Source: Clostridiales bacterium Firm_11
Lineage (GTDB): Bacteria > Bacillota > Clostridia > Christensenellales > Aristaeellaceae
DNA: 64,000 nucleotides
Assembly (NCBI GenBank): GCA_001604105.1
Contig: LVAQ01000024.1
Coordinates: 62,001-126,000, forward strand
Direction: 5' to 3'
Positions 8,506 to 16,711 of this stretch are shown here, piece by piece. Within the stretch, counting starts at the first letter, position 1; the number at the start of each line of letters is the position of its first letter. The position numbers and the translations under genes were made by a program. The notes under the pieces are model-generated. The model worked only from the letters and a program-made list of their open reading frames with translations. It searched no databases and was not told where the DNA came from.

Positions 8506-9308
8506 CGGATCGCCTCCCCAGCCACCATGCCCTTACCAAAGTAAGCGCTCTGTACTTCCGGATTTGTTTTGACCTCCGCCGGCGTGCCTTCCAGTATCTT
8601 TTGTCCAAAGTTTAGCACAAGGATGCGGTTGCAGGAGTTCATCACGAATTTCATATCGTGTTCAATAACGGCAATCGTATAGCCATCCGCGTTCAAGGCT
8701 TGGATAAACTCCATCAGCGCTTTGGTTTCCAGCGGGTTCATACCGGCGGCAGGCTCGTCCAGCAGCAGTATCTTGGGATCAAGCGCCAACGCCCTGGCAA
8801 TTTCCACTTTGCGCTGCATGCCGTAGGAAAGGTTTCCCGCCAGTGTGTCCCGAAAATCGAACAAGCCAATGCGCTTCAGGATTTCCAGGCTTTTCTCGGT
8901 GGTAAACGCTTCATCGCGCTTAAAGGTTGGCGTGTGTAGAATGGCGTCAAACATGTTGGATTTCGTTTTGATATGACATCCGATTTTTACGTTTTCCAGT
9001 ACTGTCATAAACTTGAACAGCTGCAAGTTCTGGAACGTACGGGCAATCCGTTTCTGTGCAACGGCTTCAGGGCTCATGGCTGTAATATCCTCACCGCAGA
9101 AGAAGATGCGCCCTTGGGTAGGCGTAAAAATGCCTGTGCAAATATTGAAGAACGTCGTTTTCCCCGCGCCGTTAGGGCCGATGATCCCGAAGATATCGCC
9201 CTGGCAGATGGTCATATCCACATGATCGACTGCCTTGAGTCCGCCGAAATACTTGCAGATTCCCTGCGCCTCCAGAAGCGGCACGCGCGTAAGCGTCTGT
9301 TCAGCCAT
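8502..9308 (-). CDS. livG: Branched-chain amino acid-type ABC transporter ATP-binding protein LivG
   Basis: 268-residue ATPase with Walker A GPNGAGKTT near residues 43-51, the LivG-specific FKRDEA region after a Q-loop in FQNLQLF, signature LSYGMQRKVEIARAL, Walker B ILLLDEPAAGMNP and switch histidine in IEHDM. AAGMNP is the usual LivG signature after Walker B. It overlaps the upstream permease livM by eight bases and the downstream livF by four, so all are one translationally coupled unit. Confidence 0.94.
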   Translation of the reverse strand: MAEQTLTRVPLLEAQGICKYFGGLKAVDHVDMTICQGDIFGIIGPNGAGKTTFFNICTGIFTPTQGRIFFCGEDITAMSPEAVAQKRIARTFQNLQLFKFMTVLENVKIGCHIKTKSNMFDAILHTPTFKRDEAFTTEKSLEILKRIGLFDFRDTLAGNLSYGMQRKVEIARALALDPKILLLDEPAAGMNPLETKALMEFIQALNADGYTIAVIEHDMKFVMNSCNRILVLNFGQKILEGTPAEVKTNPEVQSAYFGKGMVAGEAIR

Positions 9309-10302
9309 GGCTCCTCGCTCCTTCCCTGCGCACGGGTTTGCGCTTGATTTTTCCGCCCGCCAGCACCGAGTGCGAAGCCCCGGCGATGCCTTGGGGGCGC
9401 AGCCACATCATCATAATGATAATTACCGCGTAAATCACATAACGCCAGTTGTCCAGGAACCGCAGCGACTCCGTAAGCACAGTCACAATCATGCTGCCAA
9501 GGATTGGCCCCAGCAAAGTCCCCTGCCCGCCAATTACAATCATAGCCAGTACGTTGAACCCTGTATCCGTCGAAAACTGTGACGCCTCAATGTAGTTGAC
9601 AAACGGAGCATAAGCGCAGCCAACCACGCCTGCCCAAAAGGCGCCGTACATGAAGTTCAGGGATTTGTAAAAGCTGGTTTGCACCCCCAGCGACTTGGCG
9701 GCAATCTGATCTTCGCGGATGGATATCCACGCGCGCCCCACCCGGGATTTGAGTACCCGGTTGGTCACCAGCAGAAACAGTACGCCAATCAGCAGAAAGA
9801 TGAAATAGTAATACTTGGGGCGGAAGGTATCCAGCCCAAACAGCCACGGGTAAGGAATGTTCTTGATCCCCAGCGCGCCGCCAGTGACTGGTTCCCAGGT
9901 CTGCGCAATAATGCGGATGATTTCCGATGCGCCCAGCGTCACAATGGAAAGATATATTCCCTGCAACTTGAGCGTCGGCAGCGCCACCAGTAGGCCAACC
10001 ATCGCCGCGAAAACGCCCGATATCGGCAGCAGCAGCCAGAAGTTCACCCCAAACCTGGTGGAAAAAATTGCGCACACATACGCGCCAATCGCAAAGAACC
10101 CTGCCTGGCCCAGGCACATTTGCCCGCTGTAACCGTTGATCGCATTCAACGACCCCGCCAGCGTCGCAAACAGCAGGATGTTGCACGCGTACCGAACGAA
10201 CAGCGCCTTGGTGACCACAAAGGGAAGCACGCACAGCGCCGCGAATACGGCCAGCAGGAGAATTGTCCTGTGCTTGTGATAAAAAGCCTGTACTTTACTC
10301 AT
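9301..10302 (-). CDS. livM: Branched-chain amino acid-type ABC transporter permease LivM
   Basis: 333-residue inner membrane permease with about nine to ten hydrophobic segments. The LivM hallmarks are GYSGQMCLGQAGFFAIGAY near residue 56 and the cytoplasmic coupling stretch with SRVGRAWISIREDQIAAKSLG near residue 190. The C-terminus is basic (KIKRKPVRREG). ATG 10302 overlaps livH by four bases and follows GGGAGC. It forms the channel with LivH. Confidence 0.93.
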   Translation of the reverse strand: MSKVQAFYHKHRTILLLAVFAALCVLPFVVTKALFVRYACNILLFATLAGSLNAINGYSGQMCLGQAGFFAIGAYVCAIFSTRFGVNFWLLLPISGVFAAMVGLLVALPTLKLQGIYLSIVTLGASEIIRIIAQTWEPVTGGALGIKNIPYPWLFGLDTFRPKYYYFIFLLIGVLFLLVTNRVLKSRVGRAWISIREDQIAAKSLGVQTSFYKSLNFMYGAFWAGVVGCAYAPFVNYIEASQFSTDTGFNVLAMIVIGGQGTLLGPILGSMIVTVLTESLRFLDNWRYVIYAVIIIMMMWLRPQGIAGASHSVLAGGKIKRKPVRREGARSHG

Positions 10303-11186
10303 ACCCTGCTCCCTTTCTTAGCCGCAAAGCCTTGCGGGCGAATCACCAGAATCACGATGAGGAACGCGAAAGAAAACACATCGCGGAAGGTGGCAGAGCT
10401 GATGGTAATGCCAAGATTCTCAATAATGCCCATGCACAAGCCGCCCAGCGCGGAAAGCCGCAGATCGACAAGGCCGCCCAGCACCGATGCGGAGAAAGCC
10501 TTCATGCTGAAGTTGCCCCATATGGTAGAGGATACCGTGTAGTAATAGATCGACAGCAGGATGCCCGCAATGCCGCCAAACCCGCAGCCGATGCAGTTGC
10601 CCAGCATCGCCGTGCGCTTCACGTTGATGCCCATCATATAGGCCGCCTGTTTGTTCTGGCTTACCGCGCGCAGTGCCACGCCCCAGCGAGTGCGGTTAAA
10701 GAACAGGGTCAGGCTGACCGCAAACAGGATGACCAGCAGCATGACCACAATCTGCAACAGTTTGAAATCTACCGCCACAGAGCCAAGCCGAAGCGTATAG
10801 GTTGCATTGTTGATGATGTTGATCATCGGTTTCTGCTCCGGTCCAAAAACGATCTGTACCAGATTCTTCATGAGCATGCTAAATCCGATGGTGCACAGCA
10901 GCGCGATATGGCGCGGCGCATTAAAGAAGCGCTCGTAGCAAACTTTGTACACCACAATGCCAAGCAGAAATGAACTTGCAAACGCCATCACGATGGCCAG
11001 TGCAAGGTTGTTGCCGAAAAACTGAAAGCTATAAAACGCGCCAAACGCGCCGATCATCATAATTTCGCCATACGTAAAGGTCACCATGCCAACAACGCCA
11101 ACGATGACCGAATACCCGATGGCCATCAGCGCGTAAATCGATCCCTGGCAGATGCCATTGACTAACTGATTGAGTAAGTATTCCAT
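10299..11186 (-). CDS. livH: Branched-chain amino acid-type ABC transporter permease LivH
   Basis: 295-residue permease with about eight hydrophobic helices. The N-terminus LNQLVNGICQGSIYALMAIGYSVI is the classic LivH opening, and the coupling loop has TRWGVALRAVSQNKQAAYMMGI. A good AGGAGG precedes ATG 11186. A strong hairpin at 11234-11257 separates it from the binding protein gene, a common place for processing or partial termination so that the binding protein is made in excess. Confidence 0.93.
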   Translation of the reverse strand: MEYLLNQLVNGICQGSIYALMAIGYSVIVGVVGMVTFTYGEIMMIGAFGAFYSFQFFGNNLALAIVMAFASSFLLGIVVYKVCYERFFNAPRHIALLCTIGFSMLMKNLVQIVFGPEQKPMINIINNATYTLRLGSVAVDFKLLQIVVMLLVILFAVSLTLFFNRTRWGVALRAVSQNKQAAYMMGINVKRTAMLGNCIGCGFGGIAGILLSIYYYTVSSTIWGNFSMKAFSASVLGGLVDLRLSALGGLCMGIIENLGITISSATFRDVFSFAFLIVILVIRPQGFAAKKGSRV

Positions 11187-11233
11187 ACTTCCTCCTCCGA
11201 TGCTGAGAAACGGTGGGGACCATCGGGGTTATG

Positions 11234-11257
11234 CGGGGGCGGCGCATGCCGCCCCCG
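11234..11257. other. Hairpin between livJ and livH
   Basis: CGGGGGCGGC-GCAT-GCCGCCCCCG is a perfect 24-base palindrome with a ten-pair GC-rich stem. It lies in the 92-base gap between the binding protein gene and the first permease gene and has no T-run, so it is more likely an mRNA-stabilising or attenuating element than a full terminator. Equivalent hairpins occur at the same position of the two sugar ABC operons in this window. Confidence 0.6.
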
Positions 11258-11278
11258 TCTACGATTGTATGCCTGTGA

Positions 11279-12418
11279 TTACTTGCTGTAATCAAAACCC
11301 TCCAAAACCTTCCAGTTGCCATCCACCACGCCGCAGATCAGATAATCACGGGTGATGTCGCCGGCTTCTTCAAACTGGATGTGACCGGTCAGGCCATTCA
11401 TATCGATGTTCTGAAGCGCGTCGCGGATGGCTTCACGGGTGATTTCTCCATCGCCGATGGCCTCAATGGCAGTCTTGATGAGGTAAGCGGTATCAAACGC
11501 GCAAGCGGGGTGTACCGTGGGCTGGAAGCCAGCCAACGCGTTGAACTCATCCTTCCACGCGGTAAGCGTTGCATCTTCCGGGTTGAAGAAGAACGGGGAT
11601 GTCACAATCAGATTATCGGGATTGATGAGCTGTTCGAGCAGTTGCTCGGAGGTTCCGGGGCCCAGCGCGAGGTGCTGGATATCCCAGCCCGCAGAATCAG
11701 CGGCGTTGAAAATCGCGGATACCGGCAAGCCCTGATCCATCACAACCAGTACTTCAGGATCGGTCGCTTTCACCTTGGTAATAATGGAGCTGAAATCCGT
11801 CTCGTCGGACTTGTACTTTTCTTCAATTACTTCAAGGCCTTCGATATCGGCTTGGGCTTTGAAGTTGTTGAAGGCGGCCATGCCCCAGTCGCTATCCACG
11901 CGAATCACGGCCACTTTGCTCACGCCAAGGTACTTTTTAAGTACATAGGTTGCCAGGAAGGGCGCTTCTTTGTCCTGACGACCCATGATGGAGAAGCAGT
12001 AGGGGCTCATACCGGCATAATCCGGCGCAGAAGCGGTGGGCGACAGCTGTACGATGCCATAACGATCCACGATGGGTGCGTTGGCTTTGCAGGCGCCGGA
12101 GGAGAAATCACCAAGGATTGCCATGATTTCATCATCTTCGGCAAACGAGGTCGCCATAGTAGAACTGACCACCGGGTCTCCCTGCGTGTCCTTCACATCA
12201 ATCGAGAGTTGGTAGCCGTTGGCGCCGCCATTGGCGTTGATTTCATCAATCGCCATCTGCCAGGCAATCTGGAAGCCCTTGCCGTACTCGGCATAGTTTC
12301 CGGTCAGCGGCGCGAGGCCGCCCAGTTTGATGGTGCCCTTGCTTTCCGCCATAGCGGGCACAACGGCAAGGGTCAGGAGCATGGCGACGGTCAGGAGGAG
12401 TGCAGTGAATTTTTTCAT
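11279..12418 (-). CDS. livJ: Liv-type periplasmic/extracellular amino acid-binding protein
   Basis: 379-residue type I binding protein. A signal peptide of about 23 residues (MKKFTALLLTVAMLLTLAVVPAMA) ends in an A-x-A site followed by ESKGTIKLGG; the mature start matches LivJ-type proteins with GLAPLTGNYAEYGKG. There is no lipobox cysteine, although Gram-positive binding proteins are usually lipoproteins. ATG 12418 follows AAAGGAGAGG; the frame upstream of it is not used. The protein captures the substrate and delivers it to LivHMGF. Second gene of the long operon. Confidence 0.92.
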   Translation of the reverse strand: MKKFTALLLTVAMLLTLAVVPAMAESKGTIKLGGLAPLTGNYAEYGKGFQIAWQMAIDEINANGGANGYQLSIDVKDTQGDPVVSSTMATSFAEDDEIMAILGDFSSGACKANAPIVDRYGIVQLSPTASAPDYAGMSPYCFSIMGRQDKEAPFLATYVLKKYLGVSKVAVIRVDSDWGMAAFNNFKAQADIEGLEVIEEKYKSDETDFSSIITKVKATDPEVLVVMDQGLPVSAIFNAADSAGWDIQHLALGPGTSEQLLEQLINPDNLIVTSPFFFNPEDATLTAWKDEFNALAGFQPTVHPACAFDTAYLIKTAIEAIGDGEITREAIRDALQNIDMNGLTGHIQFEEAGDITRDYLICGVVDGNWKVLEGFDYSK

Positions 12419-12500
12419 GGAAACCTCTCCTTTCATATGGGGAACCGACGTATATCTCCACACGGCCACAGTTCGTCCTGGCCGTGAAGGATGCTCATCA

Positions 12501-12998
12501 TCACTTGTGGAAATGCAGTTTGCAGGTAGCGCAACCCTTGGCAATCGTATCGCCCAGGTTCAAGGTAAGCCCCATTGCCTCGGCAATGCCGCGATCGCCA
12601 TCCATGGCCATATCGCAGAGCAGTTCACAGGTTTCATCGCTGAAACCAAGCTTCTGCCAGGCACTGACCAGCGCGCAGTAGTGGAAGTCCACCGTTACGT
12701 TATCCTGATCGGCCTTGATATCGCTCATATTGAAGCTCTGGGGGCCAACCTTGGTTTCATCACCCAGAAACGCATCTTTGAAATCAACGGCATTCGAAGG
12801 ATCCGCGCACTGTTTCTTAAAGTTCTCACCATGCATCACCCCGCAGCGTTTGATCGCCCGACGGATAATGGGTTCGGCATCGATGCCGGCCTTAACCAGC
12901 TCGTCATAGATCAGCCCCATCCAAGTGGCGCGGTGTTCAATCTGCGCGCGGTTCACGCTTACAATTTCCGCAACAGGATTAGCGATATTCTGGATCAT
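12501..12998 (-). CDS. L-2-amino-thiazoline-4-carboxylate hydrolase-like protein
   Basis: 165-residue cytoplasmic protein of the ATC hydrolase-like family. Visible traits are the N-terminal helical part with RAxxEHRATWMGLIYDEL, the CGVMHGENF turn, FHYCALVSAWQKLG, CELLCDMAMDGDRG and a C-terminal KGCATCKLHFHK. The characterised Pseudomonas enzymes open the thiazoline ring on the way to L-cysteine, but most family members are untested, so substrate identity is uncertain. GAGGAGG precedes ATG 12998. As first gene of an operon that also has a cysteine desulfidase and an amino acid importer, it fits a sulfur amino acid role (inference). Confidence 0.75.
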   Translation of the reverse strand: MIQNIANPVAEIVSVNRAQIEHRATWMGLIYDELVKAGIDAEPIIRRAIKRCGVMHGENFKKQCADPSNAVDFKDAFLGDETKVGPQSFNMSDIKADQDNVTVDFHYCALVSAWQKLGFSDETCELLCDMAMDGDRGIAEAMGLTLNLGDTIAKGCATCKLHFHK

Positions 12999-13254
12999 GG
13001 GTAACCCTCCTCAATCAATTGTGCAATGCACCTTTGTTCCCACAGGCAGGGATACGGCCGAATGCCTGCCCGTTGCTTCATGCGCACGAGAAGGATACAC
13101 AAAACAATCCGACGCGCTCACGTCGTTGTGAGGAGCCCTTATGTCTTGCCGCTGACGCTTGAAACAGATACGTTTACGTTCCTTTGCGCCTTTGCAAACC
13201 TTCTTAGGGATTGATACATCGCTGGCTTCCAGAAAACTGGACTACCATTGCCAT
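12999..13254 (-). other. Leader region of the long operon
   Basis: The promoter at 13261-13289 would start RNA near 13254, giving a leader of about 255 bases before the first gene. It holds a six-pair GGCAGG/CCTGCC hairpin around 13043-13070. It also holds an unsupported 28-codon reading frame (12995-13081) whose TGA overlaps the ATG of the first gene. I recognise no known riboswitch fold in it. Confidence 0.4.
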
Positions 13255-13260
13255 GCGCGT

Positions 13261-13289
13261 AGTATATCATTGGTCGACCAGCATGTCAA
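13261..13289 (-). promoter_or_regulatory. Consensus promoter with embedded TGGTCGACCA palindrome
   Basis: On the minus strand TTGACA (13284-13289), a 17-base spacer and TATACT (13261-13266) form a near-perfect housekeeping promoter. The spacer contains TGGTCGACCA (13271-13280), a perfect ten-base palindrome of the TGGT...ACCA type bound by FadR-class GntR regulators. The regulator at 4947-5573 in the same operon is the obvious candidate. A repressor bound between the -35 and -10 boxes would block RNA polymerase directly. Confidence 0.8.
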
Positions 13290-13558
13290 TATCCTTTTTT
13301 CACTTTTTTCATCACAAATTATCATGCGAAGGCATACGAAAACCCAGCGAGTTCATCCCAAACAATGTAGTGTCGCACGGTTGTAAGCTGTTGCGCTATG
13401 GGGTTGTGTGGCGATCTCGCATTCAAATGTAACCGTTCGTGTCCATCGTTCCACCATTACGCATGCAAGCCGCAGCGCACGTTGTGTTTCCCAAGGAGCA
13501 ATATGGGTCGTTTTGGTCTGCAATCAGAGCGTTTGGGTCAGTCCGGCAGCATCATCGC
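13290..13558. other. Gene-free stretch
   Basis: About 270 bases between the operon promoter and the small membrane protein gene. It is AT-rich next to the promoter. I see no reading frame with support, no hairpin with a T-run and no repeat. A 19-codon frame on the plus strand near 13504 has a ribosome-like AAGGAG but nothing else to recommend it. Confidence 0.5.
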
Positions 13559-13648
13559 TTAAAATCTGTATACCAGCAGCACGAGCGCGGCCACTAGCGT
13601 CAGGATTATGCACACACCAAACAGTATATCCACATCGGGTTTTTTCAT
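13559..13648 (-). CDS. Small single-pass membrane protein (29 residues)
   Basis: The frame encodes MKKPDVDILFGVCIILTLVA continuing to a short ALVLLVYRF end. It consists of a charged, lysine-rich N-terminus, one hydrophobic helix of about 20 residues (9-26) and a positively charged tail. GGGAGGG lies eight bases before the ATG, an excellent ribosome site, and the composition is exactly that of bacterial membrane peptides. It lies downstream of the two-component operon, after a hairpin at 13746-13766, so it may be a partner or target of that system, or be expressed on its own. No homologue is known to me. Function unknown. Confidence 0.6.
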   Translation of the reverse strand: MKKPDVDILFGVCIILTLVAALVLLVYRF

Positions 13649-13745
13649 GGTTATGCCCTCCCATGATCTCCACCTTCAATTCGGACGCATATCGTCTTTA
13701 CGATGGACACCATGAGCATAACGCAACTGGCGTAACAAAAGCGTA

Positions 13746-13766
13746 AGCAGGGCAATGATCCCTGCT
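13746..13766. terminator. Hairpin after the response regulator gene
   Basis: AGCAGGG (13746-13752) and CCCTGCT (13760-13766) form a perfect seven-pair stem with a seven-base loop, 120 bases beyond the response regulator stop. On the minus strand the following bases are TACGCTTTTG, a weak T-run, so termination may be partial and allow the small membrane protein to be co-transcribed. Confidence 0.5.
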
Positions 13767-13886
13767 GTGCATTTAGTCTGCAAAAAATCGTATGCTTCCC
13801 GCAGTTCTTGCGAACGCGTGAATTCTCTGGAATCGGCATTTGAACAGCCGCCTACATGTGCTGTGTTCAGGGGTCTGCAGTCTTGG

Positions 13887-14696
13887 TTATCGGTTCTCCT
13901 GCGGTGCATGTTTCAGGTTTGCAAGGCGCGCGTTGGTTTCTTCCGCCCAGCTGTATTCTGCCAGATACTCCCCATTGTACTTTGCCCTGGCCTCATGATC
14001 CCCCTGCAAAAAGCGAAAATAGTCGCAGGCAAACATTTGCGGGCGTATGAATTTCAGTGTACCTTCACCGCCCAGAATGAAATCAATCCCCGCGCTGCCA
14101 AGCATATCCCGCAGGCGCTTGCAGGTCATCCGATAAAGCGCCTTCACGTTGCTGTCGTCAGGTCTGTCTTCCCAAAGGATGGTGATGGCCTGTCTTGAGG
14201 ATAAAGCGCTGCCGTTTCGATCCACCAGCAGCGCAAGCAGCTCCTTGGGTTTAGGGCTGGCGATGGGAAACAGCTCGCCGTCGATATACACATCAAATAC
14301 AGGTATCGTCTGGACATACACGGTTTTTCTGGGTATATCACGCATACGGCGCGCCCGTTTCAAAGCGTTTTGCAGCGCTTGCGCGGTAAAGGGTTTCAGA
14401 ATATACCCGAGCGCCTCTTCCTGAAATGCATCCAACGCGTATTGATCATAGGCGGTAACAAAGAAAAGACGGATGCTCTCGTCCATGCGGTGGAGCTCCC
14501 CCGCCAGTTCAAGACCGTTCATGCCGGGCATTTCGATATCCAGAAACACCGCGTCCAAAGCGTTTTGCCGCAAGCACTGCAATGCTTCCGCCGCGCTTTG
14601 GCAGGTGAATACCATGTCCACCTCCGGCAAACTCGAGGCGATAAGCCTGAACCTTCGCAATGCCAGCGGTTCATCATCAACATAGAGAATCTTCAT
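13887..14696 (-). CDS. Response regulator with winged-helix (SARP-like) output domain
   Basis: 269 residues. The receiver domain (1-120) has the acidic pair in YVDDEP, the phosphorylated Asp in AVFLDIEMPGMNG, Thr in FVTAYDQ and Lys in ILKPF. A winged-helix domain follows (about 135-215, with KPKELLALLVDRNG and NVKALYRMTCKRLRDML), then a short helical tail with BTAD-like character. This layout is that of SARP-like response regulators rather than LytTR ones. ATG 14696 overlaps the kinase stop by four bases, and the longer frame to 14753 lies inside the kinase gene. It is phosphorylated by the kinase encoded just upstream. Confidence 0.9.
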   Translation of the reverse strand: MKILYVDDEPLALRRFRLIASSLPEVDMVFTCQSAAEALQCLRQNALDAVFLDIEMPGMNGLELAGELHRMDESIRLFFVTAYDQYALDAFQEEALGYILKPFTAQALQNALKRARRMRDIPRKTVYVQTIPVFDVYIDGELFPIASPKPKELLALLVDRNGSALSSRQAITILWEDRPDDSNVKALYRMTCKRLRDMLGSAGIDFILGGEGTLKFIRPQMFACDYFRFLQGDHEARAKYNGEYLAEYSWAEETNARLANLKHAPQENR

Positions 14697-16501
14697 TGGG
14701 TTTCCTCCCTCTGCAACGGAATCCGAATCGAAACAGTTGTTCCCGCACCGCATTGGCTTTGAATGTCCATCTCCGCGCCCACCATGTTTTGCAGGCGGAA
14801 GCGTGAATTGCGCAACCCTACGCCTGTCGCGTCCAGCATGGTAGCGCAGTCAAACCCTGCGCCATCGTCTGTTATGCGTACCACGGCATCATCATTCTCG
14901 CGCAAGGTTTCCAGGCATACGGTACCGCCCTCAGGTTTGCCCCCCACGCCATGGCGGATGGCATTTTCCATCAGCGTCTGTACACACAGCGCGGGAACGC
15001 GAAAACGGTCAAACCCAATGCGGTATTCTACTTTCAATCGGTGCGAAAAACGCATGCTTTCAATATCCACATAGTTTTGCACATGGCTGAGTTCCTGCTG
15101 GAAGGGGATAGGTTCCTGCGCTTCCAACGCATGGATGTTCCCTCGAAGGTAACTGGAAAGTTTGCACACCGCCGCATCCGCTTTGATCGGCTCTGTCAGG
15201 CACAGCGCGCTGATGGCATTGAGCGCGTTAAACAGGAAATGGGGTTTGATTTGGCTCAGCATCACATTGATTCGACTTTGCAGCAACGCGTTTTCCATCT
15301 GCGCATAATCCCGCATCCTTGCGGCATTCCTGCGCAGAAACCGTATCATCAGCATCAATTGCAGCATCGCATACAGCAGGAAAGCCACACGATACCCAAC
15401 GCTGAGCAGATAAAATCCAAAGAAATAGTTCACCATATCCGCGATTGCGCCCAGCGGCAGAATCAGCAGCGATCCTAACACCATGCGCATTTCCCCGCTG
15501 CGCAGGCGGATAAGTTCCCGCAGCAGGCAACACGCATAAACGACAGAGACAATCAAAATGAAGAACAGATGATATGACAGCATCGCGTACAGATCCGCCA
15601 TGCCAAACCATTGAACCGCCGTGCTGATGGTAATCGCCAGCATAAGTATCGCGGTGATTACCACCAACGCATTGCGGATCCGGCTTTTCACAAACGTGAG
15701 CGCATACAGAAAAAAGAACATGGACATAAGGTTAATGCTGAGGGAGTACAGCACCTCGTTAAAAGCGGGGAAAGGCACCAGCAATGATATCACGGGGCTG
15801 CCGCTGATAAACCAGCCGCCGCTGGATACAATCACGCCCGCCATATACAAGTATTGCGCGCGGCTCACCCCGCCTCCGTTGCGTGATATCAATAGCACCG
15901 CAAGCATGCAAAGTCCAATCAGCATTGCGGCCGCGCTCATCGCGATATCCATCCAGTAGTAGTTTAGAATCTGCCGATACGCTGCATACTCCGAGCCTGC
16001 GTGCATATCATGAAAAAAATCTTGAAAGGCGGTAGGCAGGATGTTGGTATATGCATTGGACAGCACCAGCGTTACCGTGTCCTGCGGCGAGATGCCGTCG
16101 CTTACGAAACTTGTGTATACCGACCCGCCCGTTTGCAGGAAAGCGGGATGCGTACCCGGCTGGCCGAATGTGAAAACAGTCTTCCCATTGACGGCCATTT
16201 CCACACGAAGGTTGTTGATACGCAGGATGATTGCCTCGTTTGGTTCAACGGCGCGGCTGAAGTGCCCTTGAAAGAAAATGGTTGTGGGCACGGAGGAATC
16301 AAATGCCGTGTCCTCCCTCAGCGGATGGTCTTGGGTATCCCCCGCCAGACGATACATCCCAACCAGAGAAATCCGCTCACTGCTGCCGCCAGAGGAAAGG
16401 CGCGCCAGCGGATCGGACAAGGCGCGATAAGAGAGCACTGCCACCGCAAGCAGCAGCAATACCAGCAAAACCTTGAGCACCAGCGGTGTTTTTTGATACA
16501 T
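14693..16501 (-). CDS. LytS/YesM-type sensor histidine kinase with 7TM sensor
   Basis: 602-residue membrane kinase. A first membrane helix (about 8-25) leads to an outside domain of about 150 residues resembling the 7TMR-DISM extracellular fold (PTTIFFQGHFSRAV, LRINNLRVEMAVNG). Seven further hydrophobic segments lie between about 185 and 395. The kinase part has the phospho-acceptor histidine in SQIKPHFLFNALNAI and the N-box MENAIRHG, then DDGAGFD and GVGLRNSRFRL. It probably senses a carbohydrate or other small molecule outside the cell. It is read from its own promoter at 16552-16580 and co-transcribed with the response regulator. Confidence 0.92.
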   Translation of the reverse strand: MYQKTPLVLKVLLVLLLLAVAVLSYRALSDPLARLSSGGSSERISLVGMYRLAGDTQDHPLREDTAFDSSVPTTIFFQGHFSRAVEPNEAIILRINNLRVEMAVNGKTVFTFGQPGTHPAFLQTGGSVYTSFVSDGISPQDTVTLVLSNAYTNILPTAFQDFFHDMHAGSEYAAYRQILNYYWMDIAMSAAAMLIGLCMLAVLLISRNGGGVSRAQYLYMAGVIVSSGGWFISGSPVISLLVPFPAFNEVLYSLSINLMSMFFFLYALTFVKSRIRNALVVITAILMLAITISTAVQWFGMADLYAMLSYHLFFILIVSVVYACCLLRELIRLRSGEMRMVLGSLLILPLGAIADMVNYFFGFYLLSVGYRVAFLLYAMLQLMLMIRFLRRNAARMRDYAQMENALLQSRINVMLSQIKPHFLFNALNAISALCLTEPIKADAAVCKLSSYLRGNIHALEAQEPIPFQQELSHVQNYVDIESMRFSHRLKVEYRIGFDRFRVPALCVQTLMENAIRHGVGGKPEGGTVCLETLRENDDAVVRITDDGAGFDCATMLDATGVGLRNSRFRLQNMVGAEMDIQSQCGAGTTVSIRIPLQREETQ

Positions 16502-16551
16502 GGCCGCACCTCGGTCTTCCGTTTCATACCCATGCAGGAGGTACTGCCACC

Positions 16552-16580
16552 ATTTTAGGGTGCAAAGAACAAAGCGTCAA
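16552..16580 (-). promoter_or_regulatory. Promoter of the two-component operon
   Basis: Minus strand TTGACG (16575-16580), 17 bases, TAAAAT (16552-16557), about 50 bases before the kinase ATG. It is divergent from the promoter of the secreted SH3 protein. Confidence 0.75.
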
Positions 16581-16650
16581 GGAAAAACAACACCTCCCGC
16601 CATCCTGTGGCAACGCCTCCCCTGTTACGCTTTTTTTACGCGCATTCAGC

Positions 16651-16656
16651 TATAAT
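16651..16656 (+). promoter_or_regulatory. -10 box for the secreted SH3-protein gene
   Basis: A perfect TATAAT sits 55 bases before the gene at 16712. No clear -35 box stands at the right distance; the T-rich stretch at 16631-16637 lies in the spacer region. Confidence 0.5.
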
Positions 16657-16711
16657 AACGCAGTCCGGTACGCAAACCAACCCCAATTGAAGATGAATTG
16701 GAGGAAAATCC

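Noticed and set aside
11381..12487. 368-codon plus-strand frame opposite livJ
   Set aside because: Antisense of a clear binding-protein gene with signal peptide.
13504..13563. 19-codon plus-strand frame with AAGGAG upstream
   Set aside because: Too short, ordinary composition, no membrane or toxin-like character; probably chance.
13755..14198. Plus-strand 147-codon frame opposite the response regulator
   Set aside because: A shadow of the real minus-strand gene, with odd composition and no ribosome site.
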